This document shows, piece by piece, positions 1 through 11,831 of a DNA stretch of 64,000 bases. The translations under genes and the position numbers were made by a program. The stretch's first letter is position 1; each line of letters begins with the position of its first letter. This DNA is from Inonotus obliquus. Lineage: Eukaryota; Basidiomycota; Agaricomycetes; Hymenochaetales; Hymenochaetaceae. The notes under the pieces are model-generated. The model saw only the letters and a program-made list of their open reading frames with translations, made no database searches and was not told where the DNA came from. Location: assembly GCA_032164295.1 (NCBI GenBank), contig JAJHTX010000012.1:1240001-1304000 (forward strand). Reading direction: 5' to 3'.

Positions 1-3000
1 AGCGTTATTTGGGTATTCAAAAGGAGACAGACTAAACGAGTGTGGGTAACCTGCAGTTGGAGGTAGCTAGCAAGAGAGAGCGTCGTGGCTGATGAGGATG
101 AGAACTGACTGGTCACACTTGCAATTTTCGGGCCATTTAGCGGTACCATATTAGGTAATAACCATCTTGATCCCATCTGATCGCCAATCTTCCCTTGATT
201 ACTAATATTATATAGTTTCTCTAATTTTGTTTCCGTCTCCGATCCAATTTGACTCCGTCTCCTGGTCGACCGCTTCTTCATATGCGACAAGTGTGCCACT
301 CCGCCACTACAGCCTGCAGCTTCCGTTACTCACCCGCACTCCATTTTTCCGCGGAATGTCGTTGCAGTCAAGACTCTGCGCGCGGAAAACCTGGCAACAT
401 TGCCAACCAGGCATGAAGAACCACTATGAGAAATGGAAGATGGCTCGTAGGTGGTATTGGCAAACGCTCAAAAGTTCCAAATAGCTTTCTATGGTCACAT
501 GCAGAGCTCGGTAGACCCTACCGGCTCGTGGCCCACCCAACGGATGACCAGGAAGCAACAGACGACTGTTACCTCCCAGTCGTAATAGAAGCCTGCTGTT
601 TATATCGATACAGCGCAGCTGCACGGATCCACCACAGTACTTGATCCTGCCGCTTCTTCGAGCATTAATCTGTGTTTGAGCGGCGCTCCTTTCTTCTGTG
701 CACGACTTGGCTTTCGGCATCTCGGTCATTACCTTCGCCTTGCGTTCAACATCCGACATCCAACAAACATCGAACAAGCACCCAGCAAACATCTTTCTTT
801 GCTTTCGCGACATTTCACGACATACACTTGCTGCAGCAGGCTTATACCCGAGCTTCCGAATAGAAGGCGGTCATTTGGAATAAGCGCCACAGGAAAGACT
901 GCTCCTATCCCTTCCAATCCGGCGCCGGGGTGTCAAAGTGCTTATTCAAGTGCCTCGATTCCACGGACTGCAAAAGCCGAGTTCATTCTCACCCACACCA
1001 TACCGCACCGTGCCTCTATCGGAAAAGGATATAGTGCATTCATCTTCCTGCGGAGGAGTAAGCCAAATACTTTCGCGGATCAACCCTTCGTCTAATAATA
1101 CGCACAGCCTCACGATGTTTACCCGCTTCCTATCCGACTTCCTATCCGCATCACTGGCACTCTGATTCTTCCAGCTTCCTTTTGGGAGAAGACATGGATC
1201 TAAGGGGAAAGGAGTACACGCTTAGTCCCGCTCCAGCTGCCACGGAAAGGAGGTTTGAAAACTTACTAATCGTTCTGTGGGTAATTTCAAGTTCTATACA
1301 GTGTTCAATTCAATGATTTGAGTAAGCATATGACGGATAAAATCCCTACTCTGTCGTTCTCTGTCGCCCCTTTCGATTCTCGTCCTTGAGGCAGAGCTCT
1401 AGATCATTATCAGATTCCAATGATAAGAATCAGAGTCGGATCTCCGTCACATCTCAATTCCCAAACTCACCATTCCCAGGGGAGTCGGAGAACTTCTACC
1501 AGTTGGCTGGTAATTTCGAGGAACCGGTTTCGAACTCGAACACATTTTGTATCTTGGACGCCCGGGCACCCTGGCGGGATGACGGCAATGACATCGTAGT
1601 GAGGCGAAAAGCGACAATACCGCAGTTCGCACCAGAAATTTCAAATTCCTCATAAGTGGGTGAGATGATTTACTCAATTCAATAAGCGGGGAGATGCTCT
1701 AATGCATTATCGTATAACTGTATAGAAAGTTGGTGCGATTGGTGAGTGGCTGATAAGAGTTAGTGCTGTACCCTGGGAACGCTCATTTTTCCTTCTTTGT
1801 TCAGTTGAATGCCCGGAGCCTGGAAATTCCAGACCAGATTCCAGTCAGTCTCCCGCAAAGTTCTCTTCCTTTGAATTTGCTCGATGAACGTGGTATGAGA
1901 GCCCGCCAACGGACTGGCTCACACGAAAGCAAAGTGAGTAAACTTTATCGCTCTCAATGATCCCGGACCCATCGACCCATTGACCCGGAGAAACAAGAGC
2001 ACAAATAGGCAATGGTACATTTATTTACGATCGGGTGATCGGACGGACCTCAGCGTTAAAACGCTTGACGCCGCAAAAGGGACAAATGGGATAGAAAGAA
2101 ATGGAGATCGTAATGGGTGAGTATGAACAGGCAAGCAAAGAAGTCCGAGTCATACAAGGTGGATATATGTACACGAATTTTTGTTTGAATGGGAATAAGA
2201 TGGATGAACGAGATGAACGGACATAGGTGATGCTTTAGTCCTAAATCGAGAACATTGACAGCATTACCGGGACTAAAGGAGTCTTCTTTTGTTTTTGGTT
2301 AGATGACTCTGAAAGTCCTTTCTCTTCCCACCCCACCGATCGGTGGGGAAGAAGAGAAAGAGTGGAAGGTGACAAAAACAGAGGAATAGTAAATAGTTTT
2401 TTCTTTTCTTTCAGAAGGGGCTGGGAAAATGGAGAACAAAGGGAATACAGAACGGGGAACGAGAGAAATGGTGGAGACATTTCAAGTTTCGTATAGGATG
2501 CAACTGACTTAGCAAAAGCAAAGGTGGGGGAGGGGAAGGGGGGATCAAGATGGGAAAGACCAAGAAAGACGAGACCAAAGCCAGACGAGATGAATGTCCC
2601 GACTCCGAGACTCCTCACCCCCTGCACCTCAGAAGAAGAAGGGAGGAGAAGGGAAGAAGGGAAGTAGATAAAGGGGGAGAAGAGGAAGAGGGAGAGGGGG
2701 CTCATGATAGAATACAGAGTCCAAGCTCACATTCAAGAAACAGGAAAGCATAGGACAACATCAAAGAAATAGAGACACGGAAAACGAGAAACGAGAAACG
2801 AGAATGGGGGAAAGTGGATCTGAGAGCGATAATAGCAACGAAACTGAAGAGGAAGAGGTGGTGATGGCATGGTGGAAAACAGCAAGAATTGCAATATAAA
2901 GGATGAAAGCGCCGAGAACCGAGAACCGGGAACCGTAGACGGTAAATCGAGAAGCGAGACCAAGAAGAAAGAACCGGAGAAGTAAATAACAGCGAATAGT

Positions 3001-3722
3001 GAATATCGTAACGAGAACGACGTAGGAAGCGCGAAAGCAGGAAAGCAAGTCAACAAACTAAAACGCGCCGCAAACAGATAAGAAAGCACAACACTATCTT
3101 CTCGCTTTCTCTTCTCGAAAGAAGGAGAAGCAAACGCCAAAGCGCAAAATGCAAACACGCCTGATAGGGAGTGGATACAGTATATAACATGGGAGTGGAC
3201 GAAAGAAAGGGGTCCCTTAGAAAGCCTTTCAAGTTGTTTTGTATGTAGGTGGGCGAACAAACGGGCGATTGAAAGAAAGAGAGCTTCGTTCGTGAGTATT
3301 TGGAATTGTGGTAGTGACGGGAATAGGGATAGCGAGCGAGGAGCGGATGAGGAGCGGAATGAATGGGTGAGTTTGAGAAGGAGTTGAGAGAGTTCTTTGT
3401 CAGGCCGTGAATATGAATGGTTTGGGTATATAACGATCGTGTTGCCCAATATCTTCGTACGAGTGTGCTGAATTCCAATGCTGGAGTGAAATGGATACGC
3501 TTCATCCTCCAATCATTCGCCCACCAGGATTTCGCTCGCGACGTAGTCCAAGACACCAACCGAGGAATAACTGAGCCTGAGATACTTGTCCGATCGGATT
3601 ATTTTTCGTTAGGGATACCACGCATATATCCAGCCTTTCCAAACTATCACATCGTCCACATCCAGCACATTACCCACCCCTCGCATCAACGCACCTTCAC
3701 AAACACCCTTTCTCTTTCGTAC
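1..3722. other. Gene-poor left end, no recognised gene
   Basis: I see no recognisable protein family here. The plus strand from about 2430 to 3060 is strongly purine-rich (GA tracts), which makes long but low-complexity frames on the minus strand that I do not believe are genes. A weak spliced gene candidate on the plus strand starts at an ATG at 1194 (MDLRGKEYTLSP), passes a good donor after 'VLW', and includes an exon-like piece at about 1804-1931 bounded by a tttgttcag acceptor and a gtgagt donor. I could not join the pieces into one open frame, so no CDS is called. Confidence 0.4.
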
Positions 3723-6514
3723 TCAACGCCCACCATACACCGCACCAGCCTGCGCTGGCGGCCACAGATAATTCTCATTGTGATTCTGGCTCTGTCCTTG
3801 TCCTTGTCCTTGTCCCTGTCCCTGACTCTGACTTTGCTGCTGATGCGCATGTCCATGCGGAGCCTGAGCCTGAGTATGTTGCTGACTTGATTGATGATGA
3901 GGGTATCGTTCATCCTGATATCCGCGATATTCTCCTGAGACATTGGGACTGACAGGTGGGTAAGGTGAGTGTGGTGATGGAAGACCGTGTGCGGTCGGAT
4001 TCTGTTGTTGTTGTTGGTGAAGCTGTTGCTGCTGCTGGTGATGGTGAAGTGGCTGAGCCGGATGATGGCCCGGATGAGCGTGTTGGTGCTGCGTGGGCTG
4101 AGAAATCGTTGGTACGCTGGTATGGTGAGAATAATGACTTTGCGTTTGGTGTTGGTGCGGGACTGGACTCGGGAGAAGGCGTTGCGTCGCTGAAGACTGT
4201 TGATGCTGATAAGTGTGTTGGTGCCCTTGTGGCGATGGTATCTGAGGATGGTAATGCTCCTGGTGTTGCGGAATCGCACTAGTTGGACTCGTATCTGTCG
4301 CACTCGTCGGAGAGATTGAATGCTAGAGAAATCCAATGTTAGCATGTCTATTAGCAGCATTAGCTGAAATAGTGACGTACAATAGTCTCATGATGCTGGT
4401 GCCGTCCGGAGGCATGCCTGGGCATTCGAGTATGAGTATATGCGTTGCCAGAATCAGCATAGCCATACATGTTCGCTGGTAAACCTGTCTCATGATCATC
4501 CTCTCGCTTCAGCACCATATTAGCATTCCCAGAGGCTCCTATTCCAGTTCCAATCCCACCTCCACTGAAGCTTCCGAACCTGTTTCTGTCAGTACTCGAA
4601 CTTCCATCCATCCCCTCCTGTCTTGTGGATGATGGCGATGCATTTAATGGGTACGCGAAACTTCGAGTTAAAGAAGACATGGTCGACGATGTCCCATTTA
4701 ACCGCGGAATCGGCGGAGGTAAGTGCAGGCTTTGTGCATGTGCACTGTTATTGCCATGGGAGGGGACGCTAGATACACCAACGTTGCTACCCCAAGCGGG
4801 GATAGGTGGTGGCATTGGTGTCATCTGTGGTTGAGAATGCGTATTCGTATGCGTCGTCTGAGACTGCGGGTGTGATGGGTGTTGTTGGTGTTGTTGGTGG
4901 TGGTGGGCAGTCAGAGGCGACGAAAGCGGTTGCTGGGATTGACTAGCGCCGTACGTGTAAGGCGGCGGCGGGGTTACATGGGTAGTAGCTTGAGAAGCAA
5001 GCGGCTGTAACGGAGCTGGCTGAGAAGGTGGGATAGGCGGCAGGATCAAAGGCGGGTGGTGGCTCCCACTGCTTGCGAGGGCATAGCTATTGACACCCGA
5101 ATGAGGGAAATTCCCATGAATGGGTACGATGGACGCGCTCGGCTTGCTGTTGAGCGGAGGCGTCGCTTTTGATGTCTATGAAACAAGCAAAGTTGAGACC
5201 TTACCGAAGTACAAAGCAGATTAAGCGACAATAAAATAACGACACCGTACAGTGTAGCTTATGTTTCCCCCATCTCCCGTACTGAAGCCTGACCCTTCAC
5301 CCCCTTCTCTATCGGTTCCCGATCCACTGCTGCTCAGCGACCGCGAATGGGAGTCGCGTCTGGGTCTCTTTACCCCTGCGACCTTCTCGCTTGCATCAAC
5401 TCGATACGAGCCGGGACTTGACGACGTGGGCGCCGGTGGGAAAGTCGAGTTGAGCGGTGGAAGAGTCTCACCAGCACCAGAGCCCAAGCCCGAACTGAAG
5501 CTAGAACTAGTGCCCGAGTGCGCGGACGGTGGGCCGGTAGTGGTGGCAGAGGCGGAGGGCTGAAGCGAGGATGGTAATGGTGGCGGTGGGACCTGGACTC
5601 CTGGCGCGTGGTGACCTAGCATTCCACGTAGGGTCTCGGCGTAAGTGCGGACTGCTGAACACTCGAGCTCAAGCGCACGGAGACGTGCTGCAAAGTTGTT
5701 TCCATCTCCGGATCCCGCTGACCCTTGCCCAGCGGCTGGAGGCGGGCCGATGCCTATTACAGTATTGGGAAGCGTGTTTGGTGAGGAGAGGGGGATGCCT
5801 GGTGACAGGTGCGACTGGTCATTCGAGCTTGTGTTTGAGCCTCCGCCGGCACCAGAAGAGGGGTATGATGTATTGAAGGGAGGATTTGGGGAGAGCGCTG
5901 CTTGCAGGCGGGCAACCGTTTCTTCGAGCTACGGAAGAGAAATAAAGGAGGCAAGAAAGGTAATGTTAGCATGTTTTCACCATGACGATCGATACGATTG
6001 GGTTTGGATTGGAATACAGTGAACGATTAAGGGCCAGGAGGCGTGTGATAAATGAAACTCGAAGTTGAAGGGCATGGTGGTCGGTTAGGAAAAGTGAGGC
6101 AAGGCGATGCGTCTCGACATATCCTCCAGGGTAAGGCACTCCAGAGACGGATGCAGTGATAATATTAGACGAATTGGGGGGCGCACGTAAAGCTCTAGAT
6201 CGCGACGACGATCGGGGATGATGGTGACGGCAAACAATACAGCAAGGGAGATGGAAAGTGGACGCAGGAAACGAAGGGAAGGGATTACGCACCTGTAAGA
6301 TGTACGCCTTACGCTTCGCGCGATGGCGGGCCTGAGCGCGGGCATTTCTGCTGCGTTCTTGGAGTGGTGGATGAATCCTATTATTGCCATTTGTGTGGCT
6401 GCTCACGGCATTTAGATTCGGACTGGCGGAGCCCGAGTTGGTCGGAAGGTTGTTTGCGTTGGACTGCAAGCTAGCTGCAGAGAGCGAGCCACTGGACTGA
6501 TGGATGTTCGGCAT
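3723..6514 (-). CDS. bZIP transcription factor with long Pro/Gln/His-rich tail
   Basis: A spliced model of four exons (6514-6293, 5928-5251, 5175-4381, 4322-3723) gives 764 residues. The basic region lies at about residues 53-72 (RSRNARAQARHRAKRKAYI) with the N-x7-R signature that contacts DNA, so a nuclear transcription factor role is expected. The first zipper leucine is ten residues after the Arg and a second follows seven later, across the exon 1-2 junction. The zipper then runs into low-complexity sequence, and a second coil-like stretch (ARLRALELE to TLRGML) follows. The C-terminal half is rich in Pro, Ser, His and Gln and ends in a Gly-Gln tract. I chose ATG 6514 because it opens the conserved frame; an upstream non-coding exon is possible. 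Intron 1 is long for this genome (364 nt). Family call is firm; the target genes are unknown. Confidence 0.85.
3787..3836. repeat. Hexanucleotide tract coding for Gly-Gln repeats
   Basis: A run of tgtcct/tgtccc hexamers lies inside the last exon of the bZIP gene. Read on the minus strand it codes for alternating Gly and Gln flanked by Ser-Gln pairs. Such a tract is expected to vary in length between strains. Confidence 0.75.
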
Positions 6515-8367
6515 ACCAACTTCGAGGTAGTTGCTGGACACCAAGTGCCAGAAGCGACGCTCGACCGGAGGTAGACAATTGCCCGCTCAGAAGGATACTG
6601 ATGGTATACAGATATAGGCGGGAAAAGATGAATGGAGAGCCAGAGATAGGATAGGGCGCGAAATTCCGAACGTGGGGCACGGAACACGGGTTACACGACG
6701 CGAGTACTCGCGTATAACGTACAAGGAGGCCAAATGATGGGCGCAGCTAACAGAGAGACGAGGCGTATTTGAATTTTAAAAGCAAGGAAGCGATGCAAGG
6801 CCCTGTGGTGATGATGGTGAGGGATTGGCCACGAGAAGTGACGGTGAGAGTGCCGAGTCGAGACGGCCTATGGGGGGGAGGGAGATGAGATGCGAGGGCG
6901 AAGAGCTGGGCGTGCCGTAAAGAATCGCGGGGGTGGTCGTAAGCGCAAGCGTAAGATGGGAAAGACAGATGGGTGGAGAGGAATTTATAGTTCAGGTGTA
7001 TAAGAGACCGGCAGTGTATCAGTGTTTTGGCTGGCTCACTAATCGCCAGTGCACTGGACCTCGGCTGTACAAGGTGCAAAAGATCCTGTCGGCGGAAGTT
7101 GTATATCAGTAATCTTTTCCTATGAGTATCAAAATGAATCCGCATCAGTACAAATTTGCTCCCGCAGATGCTTTGTATGGGATATAATCTGGCTGGCGTT
7201 GGACTTTGACCGACCTTGTACTCTTCCGGGCAAGTGCAGGCTACACGATACGCCACCACCTAAGCACGGAGATAGCACCTACAAATTTCTGTTTAATTAG
7301 CGGACGTGAAAGGATACAACTATACACATACACACACGGGGGACGCGGGCCATCGCAGATTGGAAAGGAAGGGGAAGGGGGAAGGGGCGGACTTCCAAGT
7401 TAGTCATGTTTTGATCGGCGATCAATGCGACCCGGAGTCCAAATTTATCCACGACTGGGTTTGCTTCCCTTTGTATTACAAATAGCCGCCTTTCGTCCCT
7501 TTAGGCATTACGTCATCTTACGGATCGCCATCACTCTCCCTGCATCTCAGATTGTCTATCACCATGTCTATCCCAATCACACTGGCAATGCATGATTGGA
7601 GAGAAGACTCTATAAAATCCGTGATTGCATTTTGATCGTGCGAGCGAGAGATGCACTCCCACCGCGACAGAGGCAAGTTCTGTTGACGTAAAAGGTGGAC
7701 GGAGAAACTCCAAAAATCGAGTTTCCTCTGGTCTCACGTGCCATTAGACCTTCCCGCGTCTCGGCACCACGGCGACATCCCAAGCACGTGCTTTTCTTGG
7801 CTTTCTTGAAATTCTTCCCTCAACCTCTCCGTTGGCTTCCCTGTAGCGAACCCGAACCCGAACCCGAACCCGACAAACAGTCCATTCCATTCCCTATCCC
7901 GAACAGGTTCTTTCTCACGCTCGCTAAGCACTGTGGCTTTTTCATCTTGACTCCTCCGGGCGCTCATAGTTCTTGTAATATGATCAGACGGACGCCGTCG
8001 TGCTCCGCCATCTTCTAATTCTCGCCCCAACTGTACGCATTTCAACCTCTGTGGACATCGTGTTCTTTCGCTTTATCCCCATGGGTAGTTGTCCTATCCA
8101 TTCATTTGCTCATACTGCCTCCGGTTCCCGATTCTTCCGGACTACCACCCTGCATATGCTGGAACTGGAAGAACTTCTCGGGATATTAAGGTGTTGAATT
8201 TGCTCCACAAACCTGCGTGCACACTGTTGCCGTCGAATCCTGTTCGCTGATGCGAGTACCTGGCCTGCGATCCCACCCATGAACATTTAGCCTCAGACCG
8301 TCTGAGCGCCTCCGCGGACCTGACGACACAAGTACGTCATCATCCGGTCTTGCTACTCACTACTACA
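6515..8367. other. Intergenic, upstream of the bZIP gene
   Basis: No gene is recognised. The part next to 6514 is presumably the promoter and 5' leader of the bZIP gene. At about 7849-7873 there is a perfect short tandem array of the hexamer gaaccc (four units). The frames that cross it are compositional and carry no family signature. Confidence 0.4.
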
Positions 8368-9321
8368 GTCAAGCACCAAGAGGTCTTATATGCGGACAAC
8401 TCCTTCTGGCTTTCAACATGCCTATCCATGGTCGACGCCGAGCCTAAACATCAACTCGCGGGAAGAGCTATGGTTCATCCGGAATAAAGACTACCTGAAG
8501 CTCTGGAAAGGAAAGCTCTTGATGGTTCTCGAGTAGAAGTGCGGAATTCGGTCGCTACTTTGGGGGGCGCTGAGGCATTGCTGATCTCTTTACTAGTTGC
8601 GCTGGATTCAATACGTCTTCGATTCGCTTTGCAATGCCTTGATCGATATGGCAATCTCATATCTCTAAATAGCTCACTACAACAACCATGACTGGCGATA
8701 GCAGACAATGTGCGCGAATGCAATCTGGTCCGCCCGTCGCATCAAACTAGACGCATCAGCACTTCCGCTTCGAGATTCGCTTCACGGGTTCAGCCGATTA
8801 CGAGGATCTCTTCCCATTGTCATGCTGAACGCCTTCATGAGCGCCTACAAACGGTTAGGCTCAAAACCAAGACCATCTTCTCTTCTCGTCGCAGTACTCA
8901 TGATCTCCCCGTTTCTCACCTTGGAATGGACAAAGCAGTTCCACGGTGTAGAGATGATCCTAGTCGCATGTTTTTCAAATCTTCCAGCATCGCCCCGTGT
9001 AATATAATTTTACTCCCGCACGGGACAATACCTAGGCTTCTTCAGCTCCAGGGGAATTTCCCATCTCGCGCTTCTCCGTTCCGAAAACCAATTTTTTGGG
9101 TACTCTGGTCCAATCGGCTATTCAGAACAAACGAGACAGGGGTGGTTGTGATAGTGGTGGATTCACTTCTGCCTATGCGCACATGTAACTGTTTCGCCAA
9201 GGGGCTCAAACCGACGATCGACGAAGAAGGAAATTTCGCTATCGACGTCGATAGTGGGATGCTGGGTCGCACGGTGACGATTCCACCCCAGGTTGATCCC
9301 TTCACTAATCACCACGACTGA
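8368..9321 (+). pseudogene. Decayed coding tract, unrecognised
   Basis: One frame stays readable for about 318 codons and is broken by only two stops (a TAA near 8488 and a TGA near 8690). Random sequence of this composition would be expected to hold many more. The translation has protein-like composition (for example ALDGSRVEVRNS and SIRLRFALQCLDRYGN). I do not recognise the family. It could be a decayed gene or a chance long frame; there is no good ATG at the head and no clear intron that would remove the stops. Confidence 0.25.
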
Positions 9322-10379
9322 TTCAGGCCGCGACGTCCGTTACCTACAGATCCCTCGTTTCTGATGATCGCATCCACTTTTGCGATCCGGATAAGTTCTG
9401 ATCCTCCCTGATCAATTATACATTCTTTCAATGGTAACACTAGAGAACGTCGTGCGTACTGGAAGATGTCAACTTGATGGTGCAACGGCTGACAGCGTAC
9501 GCTAGATATCTGGGATCTATAACAAGGCTATACCGGCACTACCGGGCTGACTCCGACGCACTGTGGCGCTCGTATGCTCTTGTCCTTCCCGCTCCTAATG
9601 AAGTCAATTCAACCAGAAGGCCGGAAGGACTACGCCTCCCTCGTGGGTTGCTCCGATGAATACATGGTTTTCAGAAGTCATCACTGTTTCCAGGCGCCTC
9701 ACACACATTTTCTAGACTATCGGATCTTGCTGTGAGTCACCGACAAATCATACGAAACAAGTATGGTATCTATTCGTCGTTCCTCGGCCAGATCTTGGTC
9801 ACTGATAGTCGTGTAAAGTCTACACCTGCGTGGTTAAGTACAAAGTACAAAACACCTCGAGGAGAGCGTCTCGACCAAGTGCAACTGTACTTTTGCACGA
9901 ATCGTGTAGTTTTTATTAATCTCTACTCTGCTATTGCCATTGAACCACAAGTCCCGGGTACTGTCAGATTTGGGTAAGGACTTGGGAAAGAGTCAAGTTT
10001 TGATTGCTTTTCGTCCCTAGTACTCCTCTTTACATGATTCGCGCTCTCAATCATTATACTTGCACTCTCAACTTACTATCAAATATGATTCTGTCAGGAA
10101 TGATGGATAAACCATTGGATCAAACATTATGTAGCTTTCTCGCATCCTAAACAGCTTGAATTTAGCCCAAATTCCAGGCTCGGGCTGCTTATTCTCAATC
10201 GCTTGTTATGTAGGGTCGAAATGTCAGTGGCGACCCGGAGCTAAATATTAGAAAATGGAGCATTGTTCCAATCTCAAGTCATAATTATTATCATTATGGA
10301 TGTGTTATTGACGACAATACCCAATGTTCTCGCTCACCCAGCCCCTCTGATTACATCACGGAACAGCAATAAGTCAATG
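9322..10379. other. Intergenic, no gene seen
   Basis: Only short frames without family signatures are present. I see no RNA gene, and no tRNA-type internal promoter motif was found by eye. Confidence 0.4.
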
Positions 10380-10690
10380 CTAATCCGGGACTGAATCCGA
10401 GTCTGCCACTGATCGGTCCTCTTTACGCGCCCACTGGTAGAGTTCCTCAATAGCGTCATTCGCCGTATCACGCTTAAAAGACCTCACTTCTGTGCCAAGT
10501 GCAGTTAAATCGTGAAATCCCATTTTGAATTTATCGCCTTCCCGTTTAGAGAATGTAACATAAAGCTTGCGATTAGCAACTGAAGTGGTATGTTAGCTCC
10601 TATTTATGTTGGGAGAAACTGCGATTATTACAGACAGTTGATGAGATAATTGCAACGACGGTCGCTTTGGACTGCCTGGACAACTTCTGG
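10380..10690 (-). CDS. Partial gene, C-terminal exons only, unrecognised
   Basis: On the minus strand an exon-like frame (…RQSKATVVAIISSTV) meets a donor (gtaataatcg), and after a short intron ending in cacttcag the frame continues through FANRKLYVTFSKREGDKF and ALGTEVRSFKRDTANDAI to a TAG at 10382-10380. The charged C-terminus (YQWARKEDRSVADSDSVPD) reads like a genuine protein end. I cannot follow it upstream to a start codon, so this is either a gene fragment or a gene whose 5' exons I failed to resolve. No function can be assigned. Confidence 0.25.
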
Positions 10691-11831
10691 ATCATGAGTC
10701 TGCCGCATTTACAGTATGTCTTCGAAAGCGGCGGTATCTGTAGGTGGGTGCTTGGAGTGTACGTTGTTCTTGGAGGATGCCAACCTGAGGCCAAAGAAGA
10801 GCGTTTACATGGCTTGTAGCTTGATGCAAAGTGGCGCCATAGTGACTAGTACTTCAGCTTGTATTTTCGGGGGAAGTACATTGCTAATATGTCAAATGTC
10901 TGCGACAGCTGCAAAATTATGTAAAAACGCCACCATGTGAAGATAGGAATGGGAGGCCTCACCGCCACGACCATAGCGACTTATTTCCTCTGCGAGGCAG
11001 ATATGGATCACATCTCCTTCCCGATTTTACGAGAACTCGAAACTAGTAATACTACTCGCAAGTTGCAGGTAGTGCTAACTTGAACACATTACAGCTTCTG
11101 GTAAGAAATGACGCTTGAAGTATTGCATAGTAGACGAGCTGCATTTGTGTATATTGCATGTTTGCGTTCACGTCCTGTGGCGACGATAGCAAGATATCAC
11201 GCCATCAGTAACGGTCTGAAAAGAATGCAAGTGTTACCAGAACCCAGAACAATTAGAAAGTCTTTGCGTTATTGAGCAGGCTCGCTCAGCAGACGCATAG
11301 CTTTTATATTCCACACCACTTTTCCTTGATTCGTCACGCCACTGCTACCACGTCACTCTGACCGTACTGACTGACTTGGAACGACTTGTGCAATGCATAT
11401 GCAATATCCACTTTGGCATCACGTGGAAAGAGCGCCTAAATTTGAAAGTCCGAGGTTACATAACCAGCACCGAGTCCTCATTCCTTCCTTCCTCCTTCAT
11501 TTGTTCCAAGTGGCAAGGTCAAGGTTCTATATTATTATATACTTGCTTGGGATCCTCTATATGCCTCATAGGCCATTCTGGACTCCCGCATCTGTCGAGA
11601 CCCTCAACGTGCCCAATTCCGGACAAATGGTGGAGATTAGTCCGAGGATGGACACTGCCCAAGCGTCAAACTCCTGTTTTCAATGGCTATATTTCCTCGC
11701 TGGAACTTACCTCGTAGTTACTCTCCTAGGTCATGTGGTAGTCATCGCCATACACTGCATTTATCTCATAAGAGTCGTGGCCTACTGGCAGCCGCCTATT
11801 CCTCTCCATCCACATTACTACGACCTGCACA
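10691..11831. other. Region upstream of family copy A
   Basis: No gene is called. A 168-codon frame at 11393-11899 with hydrophobic stretches overlaps the start of copy A in another frame. The stretch from about 11640 to 11831 is recognisably similar to the stretch before copy B (17360-17546), including a shared 'cactgcc…tcaaactc' and the sequence around the ATG. That suggests conserved 5' leader sequence duplicated together with the gene. Confidence 0.35.

Noticed and set aside
2241..3559. Long minus-strand frames of 154, 169 and 259 codons
   Set aside because: They come from a purine-rich plus strand that removes stop codons on the other strand. The translations are Ser/Phe/Leu-rich low complexity without any family signature.
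3686..4360. A 224-codon minus-strand frame over the bZIP 3' end
   Set aside because: It is the wrong frame. The true frame, joined by the 58-nt intron 4323-4380, is Gln/His/Pro-rich and continuous with the upstream exon.
7849..7873. gaaccc array as a telomere-like or interstitial telomeric repeat
   Set aside because: The unit is gaaccc, not the ttaggg/ccctaa type of basidiomycete telomeres, and only four units exist.
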